From: Bubalus kerabau
Taxonomy: Eukaryota; Chordata; Mammalia; Artiodactyla; Bovidae
Assembly (NCBI RefSeq): GCF_029407905.1
Contig: NC_073625.1
Location: 168,040,240 to 168,104,239, forward strand
DNA: 64,000 bases
Reading direction: 5' to 3'
Shown: piece by piece, positions 11,890-24,659 of the stretch
How positions within the stretch are numbered: the first letter of the stretch is position 1
Layout: every line of letters begins with the position of its first letter
The notes under the pieces: generated by a model
Seen by the model: only the letters and a program-made list of their open reading frames with translations
Told to the model about the DNA's origin: nothing
Databases searched by the model: none
Position numbers and translations under genes: made by a program

Positions 11890-12540
11890 AGATATGGGTA
11901 TATGTGGGTTAGGGTGCACAGAAATCACTTTGTTTTATTGCTGGCCCTGAAGTGTTTTCTGGAATATTGAGATGAGGCAGCCAGGATCTCCTTTCTAAGT
12001 GGATACTAAATGCCTTTCGAAAATATTTGCAAGTAAAGTAACTACTAAAGGCAATTTTATGAAATATAAGTATTCTGAATCCCTTGTATCTGAGTTGAAT
12101 ATAACCAACATAGCATTATTGGGGACTTACTTTTTCAATATCATTTCTTGGGCCCTCTGAAAAATTTCTATCATAAGAAAGCTTATGTTATTCCAGTTTT
12201 ATTGGAATAGCATAATAATTTAACCTTTATTAAATAATTTTTTTTCAACTTTTTCTATCTTCTTCCCAGTGATCAGCTCAGTTGGAGCCTATCAAGGTGG
12301 GAAGTGGGAAAAATCAAACATGTTGGAAAAAATTTTCAGTGTCATATATAAATTAGAGAACCGAAATAAAAACTAAAGTGCAGTTATCAAACATTTTTTC
12401 ACATCACTGTTATAATTCTAAAAATAGATTTAAAACATCTAGAGGTTAATAAGGCTTTAAAGTTGAAATATTTCAAGATCACTGAGGAATAGAAATTTAA
12501 TTGAAACTTAGGAAGTTATTTAATCAACTATTTTTTTCTT
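11890..12540. other. AT-rich sequence without a recognised gene
   Basis: I see no repeat or coding signal in this block. Confidence 0.4.
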
Positions 12541-12597
12541 GAAGTACAGTTAATTTATTTAGTTTCAAATATATAGCAAAAGTGATTCAGTGATATA

Positions 12598-12631
<34 letters not shown>

Positions 12632-12777
12632 ATTTTTCAAAGTCTCTTCCATTACAGGTTATTGTAAGATACTGAGTATAGTTCCCTGTGCTATATAGGA
12701 GGTCCTTGTTTACAATTTTATATACAGTAGTGTGTATATGTTAATCCCAAACTCCTAATTTCCATCCCCATTATATC
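12541..12777 (-). mobile_element. L1 3' UTR fragment, antisense
   Basis: Reverse copy of the ruminant L1 3' region: 'gttccctgtgctatatagga', 'tgtatatgttaatcccaaac'. It contains a (TG)n(TA)n microsatellite at 12596-12632. Confidence 0.7.
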
Positions 12778-12988
12778 GTTGTTGTTTAGTCGCTAAGTCA
12801 TGGCGATCTCTTTGAGATCCCATGGACTGTAGCCTGAGAAGCTACTCTGTCCATGGGAATTCGCAGACAAGGTTATTGGAGTGGGTTGCCATTTCCCTCT
12901 CCAGGGGATCTTCCTGACCCAGGGATTGAACCACATCTCCTGCTTCGTAGGCAGATTCTTTACCACTGCGCCTCCTGGGAAGCCCCGT
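12778..12988 (-). mobile_element. Bov-tA SINE
   Basis: It runs from 'gttgttgtttagtcgctaag' to the tRNA-like head 'gcctcctgggaagcccc', in minus orientation. It splits L1-derived sequence, with L1-like 3' tail sequence continuing to about 13095. Confidence 0.88.
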
Positions 12989-13534
12989 TAATTGAAACAT
13001 AAGATATCAAAAAATAAATTGACTTACCAAAAATAAAAACATGAAATCATCACAATATTGTAATTATCCTCCAATTAAAAAGAAAATTTAAAAAAATGAC
13101 ACTTTGTAAATGTTTATGGATATCAGAAGGCACTTATCTAAAAAGATAAATGCTTTCACTTGACTCAGAGTTAATAGGCAATAATTGCAAACAGTGACTG
13201 AGCCATGAATTTACAGATCTCTTTTATAAGAGGAGCAAAGCTGGGTGGTTGAATGATCATATTAAGCCAATCAGATAAGACTGTAGCACTTGCATAAATA
13301 TTAATTGCTGTCCATCTATTTCTAGTTCAGAGTTTAAAAAATATATCACTTCTAATCTCATTCATTATACATTAGCATTTAAAAGAAAAAAATTTAGCTT
13401 GTTAGAAACATCTTCATTACAAGTCTTGTTAAACATTTCATGCATTATGAATGCATGTTGCTTCCATTCACCTAAATTCAACTGTGCTGAATACAGTAAA
13501 CAAGTGAATAGAAACATCTTTATCTTGTCTTTTT

Positions 13535-13615
13535 TTAATAAGATATAATTGACATACAGCATCATATTATTTTCAGGTATACAACATGATTCGCTATATA
13601 TACATTAGCACTTTA
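13535..13615 (-). repeat. L1-type 3' UTR fragment
   Basis: 'agatataattgacatacagc' and 'ttcaggtatacaacatgatt' match a widespread mammalian L1 3' UTR segment in reverse orientation. Confidence 0.55.
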
Positions 13616-14510
13616 AATAACAACTAGCTAGAAGGTCACATAGCTAACTAAGAAGAGTCACTTTTAAATACTAACAACCAGGTCACTGAAGATTTGAACT
13701 TAGTATATCATTATAAAAGAATAAATTTAAAAGCAAGTTCAATATCACACACTAATAAAACTTGTATTAATCACTTAACACAATCAGTTAATGTTCAGAC
13801 TGTTTCTTAATATTCTTAACATTTTTCCTATTTCTATTCCTTGAATGTGTTAAGTCAAAGCAGGTCCGTGTTCACAGCAATATGTCTTAGATTTGAAATT
13901 CTGCATTTCCATTGCTACCTCCTAAACCCCAGCCCTCAAATATCTCCTGCTTTTATTACTATCATAGCCTCTGTGTACCATGAGAAATTTTTATTTTGAA
14001 AATCTTAACCCAAAAAGGCTTGAGCCAAAAAGGCCTTTATTGCTTAAAGAAACAAAAATGTCCAGAAGAGAATTTGGTTTTAGGAGTCCATCTTTCACTA
14101 CTTCTTGGCTCTACATTTCTGTGTTGGCTTCATTTTCAGCCTGGCAGTGTCCTTAAAGTGGGCATCTGACTGCTACCAGCTCTAGGTTCTAACACACAGC
14201 CTCATCAAAAAGTCCATCAAAAAGAGATGTGCTTCATTCTCTTTGGTTAAAAGTGGGTCATTATTCTCTAAAAGAGAAGAGACACTGTTCTGATTGGGCA
14301 GACCTGAATGACTGCCCACATCCAGGGCTGGATGGGAATCAAGAAGATCAAAACCACACAAGCTCAGAATGAAAAAATGATTCTTTCTAAAGCAGCACTA
14401 ATAAAAACATAATGAGAGCTACTTATATAATTTTAATGTTGTAGTAACCGCATTTTTAAAAAGGAAATGGAAATAGGTGAAATTAGTATATTAAAACTGT
14501 CTCGAATAGG

Positions 14511-14609
14511 AAATGCCTGGAAAATTTCATGGACAGAGGAGCCTGGTGGGCTACAGTCCATGGGGTTACAAAGAATCAGACATGACTGAGCTACTGAGCA
14601 TGCACAGTG
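14511..14609 (+). mobile_element. Bov-tA/Bov-A SINE, 5' truncated
   Basis: Only the 3' half is present, from 'aatgcctggaaaatttcatg' to 'agacatgactgagctactga'. Confidence 0.85.
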
Positions 14610-14689
14610 TTTTAAGATATGTTTTATTCAACCCAATATGTGAAAATATTGTCATTTCAGTATACTGTTGAAGCAAAACATTAATAAAA

Positions 14690-14938
14690 TTGCTGCTGCT
14701 GCTGCTAAGTCGCTTCAGTCGTGTCCAACTCTGTGCGACCTCATAGACAGCAGCCCACCAGGCTCCCCCGTCCCTGGGATTCTCCAGGCAAGAACACTGG
14801 AGTGGGTTCCCATTTCCTCCTCCAATGCATGAAAGTGAAAAGTGAAAATGAAGTCGCTCAGTCCTGTCCTACCAGGCTCCTCCATCCATGGGATTTTCCA
14901 GGCAAGAGTACTGGAGTGGGGTGCCAAGCCTCCTCCGT
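14690..14938 (-). mobile_element. Bov-A2 SINE with TSD
   Basis: A dimer with a small internal deletion in its second monomer. It is flanked by the perfect 10-bp TSD ATTAATAAAA at 14680-14689 and 14939-14948. Confidence 0.93.
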
Positions 14939-15424
14939 ATTAATAAAACACTTTGCTTTAAAAAAAAAAAAAAAAAGGTGCAGTAACTTTTCAAAATCTA
15001 GTCATATTTTACACTCCCACCATAGCTCAATTCAATTAGAAATTCAATTCCTCAACTGCTCTACCCTCAAGTGTTCAATGCCATTTGTGGCTAGTGTCCA
15101 TCATATTGGCCAGCACAGCTCCAGAATCTAGAAGGCACTTGAAGTGTAACATTATCTGACGAAAAATGAATGCTATTGGTTGGCAAAAGAGCAGATATAC
15201 ACTATAATTCCTGATTGGTTTCCTTGATTTCTGTCGGTCCATACTCTTGTCCTATCAATAAGCAGACCAACAATATGACCAAGCAGTTAAACAATGTAGA
15301 TAATAATTTACATCCCTTTATCAATCAGTCCTGATTTTTCCTAAACTTAACTTGTTGTATTATTTCCATGCCTAAGTTCTGCCTGAGTTTTCATTACACT
15401 ACTTTGTCACATATTCACTCATCT

Positions 15425-15650
15425 GTCTAGGAGGGGGTATCATTTGCAAGGGGCAAAACATCCCAGGAAACATTTGGAAATGTTGGGGGAGAGGGACACT
15501 TCAGTGGTTTTGGTGACTAGGATTTATAATTTTTGTATTTAACGGGCCAGGGCCAAGGATACTAAACATTCTTCAATGGAGGAGAAAGCCATAAACTAGA
15601 CTTGTTCTACCCAAAATGCCGATAGTGGTCCTAGCTAAGAAATACCACTT
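15425..15650 (-). mobile_element. MER20-like hAT DNA transposon, decayed
   Basis: Pieces in order are 'ggaaacatttggaaatgttg', 'tttggtgactaggatttata', 'gggccagggccaaggatact' and 'cccaaaatgccgatagtggt'. This follows an MER20-type element with heavy decay. Confidence 0.5.
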
Positions 15651-18470
15651 ATCTATTGGAAACAAACAAACAACAACAACAACAAAAAACCTCTCTGGGA
15701 AAAAAAACAAACACCTACCCAGATTTGAAGCACTAACTGTTTTCTGTGGTACAAATATTCCCACCATGGCTTATTCAAATTGCCACCATGAAATGTTTTA
15801 GCAAATGGGTACAAAAATTATCTGTTAAATATGGTTCCTATTGCCGAGAAATATGCAAAAAAAAAAAGATACAGCATAGTCACTTTTCCTTGAATCATTA
15901 AAAATTTAAGTATATGCAAAAAATTCAGTGATGACTACCTTTAATGAAAATCACTGAGCTTGAGAAGCAAAAAGATGACTTTAGACTACAATTTAATGTT
16001 TTAATTTTTTGTGAGGAGAATAGCAATGTAATACTTGTATATATGTGTGTGTGTGTAAAACTTAAAAGATAACATTGGCAACTATTATAGTATTTTGGAT
16101 GGAGACTGGAACTGTAGTCCTGAAAGTTCTCTTATCCTCAGTTTCCTTATATTTGCTTGAAGATACATGAAAAAGAGGCTTCCATTAAGAAATATACTTC
16201 GTTCCATACAAAAGTTTCAAATTTTGAACTTGTATATTTAATCTACTAATTCCTATTTTATGTTTTATCAGGTCTGAAACCTAAATCCAAGTAAACCTTG
16301 AAAAGATAAAATACTTAAACATCATACACTGAGAATTCCTTCAATAACTGGGAAATCTGTAACTTTAAGAATATTTTTTGTTTTAACAATGTATATGCTA
16401 CTTTTCTATTGACTTCCAACTTTATAATGCTAAAAACATAGTTTCATAATTTTTAACCTTAAACTAAGCTTAAGAATATTTGCACTCATGGCAATATATA
16501 ATGAAAAAGAATGATTTAAAAAATTTGAAAATGGCAACAAGTTTCTTAAATTTAATGAGGAAGCAAGCCAAGTTAGGTTTTTAAATTATTTTATCTGGAT
16601 TAAATATAAGTCGGTTTGAATTTTGTACCAATTTAGAATTGTGTGCATATATTGAAATGATGATAAGCTGATACACTATTTTCTCTTAAGAAATTAGATC
16701 CAAGGATGTATAATGAGGCTCATATTCATTGCCAGTACTGTCAAAATAAAACATAAGCTTTAGAATTTAGAGAAGTATTCTTATCAAGGAGAAAACCCAG
16801 GATTTTACTATGGAATGAAATACTTGCCTTCCTTAAGAAAATTATGACATCATAGTGCCCCCTATTGTTTAAAGTGGGGGTATGCATTAGAAATTGTTCC
16901 CAAATTATATACAAACAAGTGGACACTTTGGTAATTTATGGTGATTTTTATAGCAGCAATGAACATTAAAAATAAATAAATCTCCTTGACTTTTAAGAGA
17001 GCATATCTAAATAGTTTCAGTTTTATAACTTGAATACTCTGCCCAAAAGGGAAATTCTACAAGCTCCAGAAGGTACAAATTAAAATCGAATTGTGTGACA
17101 ATAACAGTAAACTTGCTTTCATCTCTACATTAAATTAATATGATTTATATTTATTTCATTAAAATAATGACCCCAACAGACACCACAACTGCCCCCAAAT
17201 ACTTAAGTACCATGTACAAATAGCCTAAATACAGGTAATGCCAGAGGAAAGAGGAAGGTGTGCTTGATGGACTGGCCACATGGTGGCAACATTTCATCAC
17301 ACAAATGCAAATAAGCCAACATTCAACACTGGAAATCCCCTGGATTTAAAGAAACTACTTAAAAATAGAGTAAATAAAAGCTCCCTTTCTTTATGGTGCT
17401 TTTCTCCTTATACAGTGCTACTTCGATTTCTCTATAGTAAAGTGAATATTACCTAAAATCCTACCAGTATGCAGATACTTTTTATTTTGTGGTCAAATAT
17501 GCTATTTCCCACCTATAATCTGGTTTACATGTAATGCATATTTTATTTCAACCTTTTAAAATATTCCATTAAATTTAAATTTTTATGTGTGAGGGGTTTG
17601 TTGATTTTTCCACTTGGGATAGTTATATATTTCTAAAGCATGTTGTGGAGTAGGAGTGTCTCCGTAACCTGTTCCAAATCTATGCCCCTGCTCAACTACT
17701 CCCACAGCCCCTCCGTGGTAGGAGAATCCTAAGGAAGCCTTCTGGACTCCACAGCTGTTCCTGGCATCTGAACTGCAAACAGCCCTAGGGCTGAAGAAAA
17801 TCTGATTATGTTTTAGTGGAAGCTCCTAGAGTGGAGAAATAAGACATTCCAGCTCTCCTGACAGCTGCGCCCAAAGTGGTTTTCTAAGAGAATCTCAATT
17901 GTCTTTATTATTGTCAATTAAACAATTAAGTCTGCAATGTTTAAAAGAACCAAGCGGTAATATTTGATCAAGTAACTGTGATAAAGATAAAATATATATA
18001 TTTTTTTTAACTAAGCAGATACCTTCAGGGCACAGGTTTACCTACAATGGAAGTTAACTCATTTTCTGAAGTCTCCTAATATGTGTACTAGTATTTGCAC
18101 ACATCTTTAAGACGATAATGGGTGATAACCTCTCTATTCATAAGCATGTAGACCAAAGACTCAATACTCTTAGAAATTAACTACTGTCCTTGTATCATTT
18201 TCTGGTCAGAGTGTAGGGCTCCAACTCTCTCACAGATGGGCACCCTAAGTCATTAGAAAGGCAGGAAAAATAACAGTGTCTTTTTTTACAAACTCAATAC
18301 TGTTGAAAGAGCAATCCAATGGCTATATTCTAAAAAATTGGCCAATGACAACATTTTGGCTTAAGAAATATCCATATCTTATCACTCAAGCATTAGTTAT
18401 AAAATAATAGGTATAAAAAAGTGTATAATTAAGACTGAATTATAATTTGCATGACAAGTTAATAATGGCT
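15651..18470. other. Unique AT-rich sequence without a recognised gene
   Basis: About 2.8 kb with no identifiable repeat or exon. A short TG repeat lies at about 16040-16057. A CTCF-like core on the minus strand is at 16854-16868. Confidence 0.45.
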
Positions 18471-18482
18471 CAAGAGGATATT

Positions 18483-18685
18483 GGGCTTCCCAGGAGGCTC
18501 GGTGGTAAAGAATCCAGCTGTCAATGCAGGAGACATGGGTGCAATCCCTTGGTCACGAAGATCCCCTGAGAAGGAAATGACAGTTCGCTTCAGTATTCTT
18601 GCCTGGGAAATCCCAAGGCCAGAAGCGCCTGGCAGGCTACAGTCCATGGTGTCACAAAGAGTCAGGCACAATTCAACAACTAAAA
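18483..18685 (+). mobile_element. Bov-tA SINE with TSD
   Basis: Full tRNA-like head (GGCTTCCCAGGAGGCTCGG) plus Bov-A body. It is flanked by the imperfect 12-bp TSD CAAGAGGATATT (18471-18482) / CAAGAAGATGTT (18686-18697). Confidence 0.9.
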
Positions 18686-19524
18686 CAAGAAGATGTTAGT
18701 GATGCATTCCAAGTATGCATTCCAGGGAAATAATCAGACATGAAAAACTTATGATTTGCCACTTAAATAACTTAGGATACGTGAACATCACAGTCAACTA
18801 AAAACATACATGTATAAGTTTTTATTTATAATACATAAACCCACACATATATTTGAAGTTACAGAGCAAAGATGAAAGGAAACATACTGAATTATTCACA
18901 AAATTTTTTATTCATTAAAGTCTGTGTATTCTGACTACTTTTACACAAGATTTCAATACTAGTACTCCCGGAGAAGTCAATGGAGCAAGTATAGTATAGT
19001 GAATAAAATATTATAGAGGACCACTATATATGTTTGTGAAATGATGGTATATTTTCTGGTTGCCACTGATGTTGCAAAGTATTCCTAAAAAGAAACTTAA
19101 ATCTTGAGGAAAATTTGTGTTGTTAGTAATTTACTTTTAATTTGTAGGTAAACAAAAATTTTAGGACACTTGGCCAGCCTTGCTCCATAGACCAGAACTC
19201 TACGGAACTATCAATAACCTTAATCTCCATGGACAAATAACATGTAAGGAAGCCAAGGATAAGTTTTGTGCTGACCTGATGTAGGAAAAGACGGAAACGG
19301 GGATTTTGTTCCTTGGCAGTAAGAAGCACACATGTATAAAAGTTTATATTCATTATATATGCATGGCCAAATCATCATAATTATATAAATTATAATTTGT
19401 ACTTAACATCATTTATATCTTGTAAAAATAAAATTATCACTTATTTCTTAAATATTATTTCATAAAATTGCTCTGAAACCTCAAAATATGTAATAATTTT
19501 TGTCTCCATAGTGCATACTTCTTA

Positions 19525-19538
19525 CCAGTAGGTGGCGA
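19525..19538 (+). promoter_or_regulatory. CTCF-like core motif
   Basis: CCAGTAGGTGGCGA fits the CTCF core pattern (CCA-S-N-AG-R-K-GGC-R) well. It lies at the outer edge of the left arm of the large inverted repeat. Occupancy is unknown. Confidence 0.4.
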
Positions 19539-19559
19539 TATTCTGAAAGTTCCCTTCAA

Positions 19560-20440
19560 TTTTTAAATTACGTATATTTATTGTTCTTTACAGTGTCTAT
19601 TATGAAAAAGCAAAAATAAATAAATGAATAATAAATAAAAATTATCTATTTTAGTGTAATGAATATAGACTTTAGCACAATGACACAGAATTTCCTTATT
19701 GCTTATGAAGCTCCCATACATCCTACAGTCAAGTAACAGAAAGAGATGAAAAATGCCTGATCTTCAGTTGAACTATTACGGGAAATAAATGCATAATGCC
19801 TATAATATTAATACAAAGTCAAGAGGTAAATGTAAAAGGATGTAAATTAGAGATACAAAATAAATTCCCCAAAAGAAGAAAAGAGGTAAAATATCAAGAC
19901 AATTTTCACTGGAAATTAGGAAGTGGGAATGGGGGACTCTTATAATAAAGGAAAAAGGAAGTAATGTAGCTTGTAGTATAGGTTTCCTCCTCTCACTCAA
20001 ATAAGCCATATAGTTTTATTTCCCTTTTGTGAGCTGCTCAACAGTAGCATCATCTTGCTCTTAAATTTACATAAAGAAACAAATCTTAAAAAATTGGGGA
20101 AAATAGTCTATGAATCTGCCCTAAGTGTCATCATGATTTTTTAACAAGAAAATATTCGGGTGATAAATTCTAGTTAACTATGTATGAATTAATATGAAGA
20201 AATGAATTATATGAAGAAATAATAGATGAAGGAATAAAAGGAACTTTTCAAATGTATGCCTGATGCTCATTATGTGCAAATATCTGAAAGAACTGGACCT
20301 CAAACACTATATCATGTTTCTCCAAATTCATGTTTACCTGGAGTAGGCTATTTATTATCTTAAATATACTCTTAATGACTAACCCTAAACTTGATGCAGT
20401 TTAGGGTGATGCATAATAACATTTAACTAGAAAGGATAAT
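19560..20440 (+). repeat. Large inverted repeat, left arm
   Basis: This segment matches the reverse complement of 21900-22735 along its whole length. Shared blocks include TTCCTTATTGCTTATGAAG, CATACATCCTACAGTCAAGT, CATCTTGCTCTTAAATTTA and AACTAGAAAGGATAAT. Identity by eye is about 75-85% with small indels. It is not a repeat family I recognise. Weaker similarity may extend the arm outward to about 19525. Confidence 0.85.
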
Positions 20441-20867
20441 TAATTTAATTGTTCTGTGGCAACGACTAGAGAACCAATCTTTTATTGAATTACAGATCTG
20501 TTAGGATAATTTGGTCTACACTTAATATGGAAGCCAGTTCTTAAGCTAAATGGCCCAATTAGTCTAATAGAACAGAATCTTGTTGTGTAGGTAGAGCAGA
20601 AGTGTTTTCTTTCTCTTGAGTTTGTCATGAACAAGGAAACAGGTGGCTTTGATCAGTACTGGTGACCACCTTAAGAGGTTGAAAGAGGTTGGAAGCTCGT
20701 TTAGGTTTAAACTATTGATGGCAGAATGGAGAGACTGAAAGAGCAGGTCCTTAATGACATAATACAAGAGGGAGATTTTTCAACCCTGAACTGCCTATAT
20801 ATGCAGGCCAATACATATTCTTTTTGTTTAGGTCACTATGAATTGGTGTCCATGTAATCGGGCTTCC

Positions 20868-20980
20868 CTGGAATTGGATATCCGGGAGTTGGTGAGGGAC
20901 AGGGAGGCCTGGCATGCTGTGATTCATGGGGTCGCAAAGAGTTGAACATGACTGAGCAACTGATCTGATCTGATCTGATT
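20868..20980 (+). mobile_element. BovB-derived 3' end (ART2A-like)
   Basis: 'gggagttggtgagggacagg' through 'aacatgactgagcaactgat' with a (CTGAT)n tail is the BovB 3' end. It is preceded by GGGCTTCCCTGG, a Bov-tA head-like scrap, so it may be chimeric. Confidence 0.75.
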
Positions 20981-21243
20981 CCTAAACCAGTCAGTGTCAA
21001 CAGGAGAATGCAATTTACTGGCTGGCTTATGTCTGAGTTTCTGACACTGACAGCAATCTCAGTTCCCACACTGAATAAACACAGCACCTAATTTCAACTG
21101 CCTACTGTTCATACCCAATATTTACCATCTCAATAATGAGTCAATATCTTTTAATATGTTTTTGTTTAGAAAAGGACTTTCTTTTGAGGGATTTTGTTCT
21201 CGATAAATAGTTGCAGCCTGAACATATTCTTTTATAATATTTG

Positions 21244-21795
21244 TTGTTCAGTCTCTCAGTCATGTCTGACTCCTTGCAATGCCATGGACTACATACAGCA
21301 CGCAAGGCTTCCCTGTCCGTCACTAAATCCCTGAGCTTGCTCAAACTCAGGTCCATTGAGTGAGTGATGCCATCCAACCATCTTGACCTCTGTTGTCCCC
21401 TTCTCCTACTTTCGATCTTTCCCAGAATCTTTTCAAATGAGTCAGTTCTTCGCATCAGGTGGCCTAAGTACTGGAGCTTAAGCTTCAGCATCAGTCCTTC
21501 CAATGAATATTCAGGACTAATTTCCTTTCGGATTGACTGGTTTGATCTCCTTGCAGTCCAAGGGACTCTCAAGAGTCTTCTCCAGTACCACAGTTTGAAG
21601 GCATCGATTCTTCGGCACTCAGCCTTCTTTATGGTCCAACTCTCACATCCATACGTGACTACTGGAAAAACCTTAGCTTTGACTATACAAGCCTTTGTTG
21701 GCAAAATAATGTTTCTGCATTTTAATATGCTGTCTAGGTTTGTCATAGCTTTTCTTCCAAGGAAGAAGTGTCCTTTAATTTTATGGCTGTTAAAT
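21244..21795 (-). mobile_element. BovB LINE 3' fragment
   Basis: 3' end in minus orientation with about 550 bp of the C-terminal coding region. It is more diverged than the 4.5-kb copy. The reverse frame is still open for most of its length, with the Trp-Thr-Ala-Arg-Arg-Ser region visible. Confidence 0.9.
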
Positions 21796-21899
21796 ATAGA
21801 TAAAATAGACATCTAACTTCATGAAAAGACATAAAGAAAATATTTAACTTTCAAAGTAGCAGTTATTCAATTCAACTCCACACATACATCCTGTATTTG

Positions 21900-22735
21900 T
21901 ATACAAATTTTCCCCCAAATATTTAGCTATTATCCTTTCTAGTTTAACTTTCTTCTGCATTACCCTAAACTGCGTCAAACAAGGTTAGTCACTAAGAGTG
22001 TGTTTAAGATAATAAACAGCCTACTCTGAGTAAACATGAGATTGGAGGGGCATCATTTTGAGTTCCAGCTGGTTTAGACATCTGCACTTAATGGGCACTG
22101 GTCATATTTTTTTAATTTCTTTTTTATTCCTTCATTGTATCTACTATTTCTTCATATAATATTTCCTCATAAATAGTTAACCAAGATTTCTCACCCAAAT
22201 ATTTCCTTATTACACAGTCACAATCACTATTTTTATTTTTCCCAAATATTTTAGGTTATTTCTTTATCTAAATTTAAGAGCAAGATGACGCTAATGCTGA
22301 GCACTTTACAACAGGAAAAGAAGTATATGGATTGAGAAAGAGGAGGAAATCTATACTACCAGTTAAATTACCTTCTTCTTTCTTCATATTATTAACTAAT
22401 TTCCCATTCACTCCCACTTACAAATCCCCAGTGAGAATCATCTTGAATTTTTTACCTCTTTTTTCTTTTTGGAAATGCATTTTGTATTTCTAATTTACCA
22501 TGCTTTTACACTGCTTTTACACGGTTAGTTAACATTATGCATTTATTTTCCATAACGGTTCAACTGAGGATCAGACATTTTTCATTTATTTCTATTACTT
22601 GACTGTAGGATGTATGCGAGCTTCATAAGCAATAAGGAAATTCTCCACATCATTCTGCTAAAATCTGTATCTCTCATTGGCACTTTACAAAGGGAACATT
22701 TGGCTTTATCACCATTCAGCATGAAGAACTCTATT
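21900..22735 (-). repeat. Large inverted repeat, right arm
   Basis: Inverted partner of 19560-20440, with the blocks in exactly reversed order. A BovB copy (21244-21795) lies just inside the inner edge. Weaker similarity may reach about 22790. Confidence 0.85.
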
Positions 22736-22799
22736 AGATATTTATTTTTAAAGGTAACAGGTTAGCCCGGTACTGACTGTGTAGTATTTTGTCAGAGGT

Positions 22800-23635
22800 C
22801 CATGGTCTAGTCTGCTGTGACTCTTGCAGAAATTTGTCCAGGGCCATTCAATCATTAAACCTGTAATATCTGCACTTTTTCTTTCAGCTGAAGCTCCAAA
22901 GCTGACAACAAAAAGGATAATTCTTCCCAATTTTAAAAGAAGCATCAGAGAAGCTATGTGGAACTTGCTAAGTGATGGCCCCAAGTAAACAGACATCTTA
23001 GCTCATCAACCATACAAGGGTATATAAGAGATAGAGAGGAGAATGATTCAAGGATGACAAAGACAACGGATTTTTGGAGAGAATTTTCAGAAGGCCAGGC
23101 AATCTTCCAGTCCTACGGGGTGATTTCCTAGGGAAAAATGTGTTTCCTACCTACTTTGAAACCAATGGGAAAGATTCAATCCAAATACTTGGAGAACTTG
23201 ATCTGGGATTTCTAGAGTGAATGGCATGCTGGAACAAGTGTGTCATTCTCAGTTAGAGATGTGCTAACACTAAAAATACATCAGTATCTTGATAGATGAA
23301 TGACAGGTGTAGGAAGCACCTATGTATTCCCTGTAGGCCCCAATGACCCAGGGAGGTCCCAAAATAGTGAGACATGAATTGTTTTCAGAAGGACCAAGCA
23401 GAAAAATTTGAAATGTTCTGTGATATAGAAAATAAAGGGGAGTCTAATTAAATCATCAGGAAAAAATGACCTTTCTATTCTCTGCATAGTTACATCATAC
23501 GTAAATACATGGATTCATTTACTGCATTTTGAGTTTGACATTTAGGGATTCCATTTCAAATTTAAATTAGTTTATTGAAATACATGAACAGTTGAAAAGT
23601 CAAATCTATGGAGCAAAGTATATTCAGTGAGGTCT
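22800..23635. other. Unique sequence without a recognised gene
   Basis: Moderate-GC unique sequence with no assignable exon. It lies between the inverted repeat and a BovB copy. Confidence 0.4.
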
Positions 23636-23645
23636 AGTTGCCATC

Positions 23646-24640
23646 ATGAGAAATGCTGGGCTGGAAGAAGCACAATCTAGAATCAAGATTGCCAGGAGAA
23701 ATATCAATAACCTCAGATATGCAGATGACACCACCCTTATGGCAGAAAGTGAAGAGGAACTAAAAAGCCTCTTGATGAAGGTGAAAGAGGAGAGTGAATA
23801 AGTTGGCTTAAAGCTCAACATTCAGAAAACGAAGATCATGGCATCTGGTCCCATCACTTCATGGGAAATAGATGGGGAAATAGTGTCAGACTTTATTTTT
23901 TGGGGCTCCCAAATCACTGCAGATGGTGATTGCAGCCATGAAATTAAAAGATGCTTACTCCTTGGAAGGAAAGTTATGACCAACTTGCTGCTGCTGCTGC
24001 TGCTAAGTCGCTTCCGTCGTGTCCGACTCTTCGTGACCCCATGGACTGCAGCCTACCTGGCTCCTCTGCCCATGGGATTTTCCAGGCAAGAGTACTGCAG
24101 TGGGGTGTCACTGCCTTCTCCAATGACCAACCTAGATAGCATATTCAAAAGCAGAGACGTTACTTTGCCAACAAAGGTCCATCTAGTCAAGGCTATGGTT
24201 TTTCCAGTGGTCGTGTATGGATGTGAGAGTTGAACTGTGAAGAAGGCTGAGCGCAGAAGAATTGATGCTTTTGAACTGTGGTGTTGGAGAAGACTCTTGA
24301 GAGTCCCTTGGACTGCAAGGAGATCCAACCAGTCCATTCTAAAGGAGATCAGCCCTGGGATTTCTTTGGAGGGAATGATGCTGAAGCTGAAACTCCAGCA
24401 CTTTGGCCACCTCATGCGAAGAGTTGACTCATTGGAAAAGACTCTGATGCTGGGAGGGATTGGGGGCAGGAGGAGAAGGGGACGACAGAGGATGAGATGG
24501 CTGGATGGCATCACCGACTCGATGGATGTGAGTTTAAGTGAACTCCGGGAGTTGGTGATGGACAGGGAGGCCTGGCGTGCTGCAATTCATGGGGTCACAA
24601 AGAGTCAGACATGACTGAGCGACTGAACTGAACTGAACTG
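23646..24640 (+). mobile_element. BovB LINE copy interrupted by a SINE
   Basis: A plus-strand copy from the region just before the YADD motif to the (CTGAA)n tail. It is flanked by the TSD AGTTGCCATC (23636-23645) / AGTTGGCATC (24641-24650), 9 of 10 matching. A Bov-A SINE splits it at 23985-24122. The coding frame is broken by stops and by the SINE. Confidence 0.93.
23985..24122 (-). mobile_element. Bov-A monomer SINE nested in BovB
   Basis: A single Bov-A monomer with a (CTG)n end, inserted in BovB coding sequence. The TSD ATGACCAAC is exact at 23976-23984 and 24123-24131. Confidence 0.93.
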
Positions 24641-24659
24641 AGTTGGCATCCAATCTCTT

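Noticed and set aside
24237..24614. 125-codon plus-strand frame as a gene
   Set aside because: It lies inside the BovB copy at 23646-24640 and is the C-terminal LINE frame.
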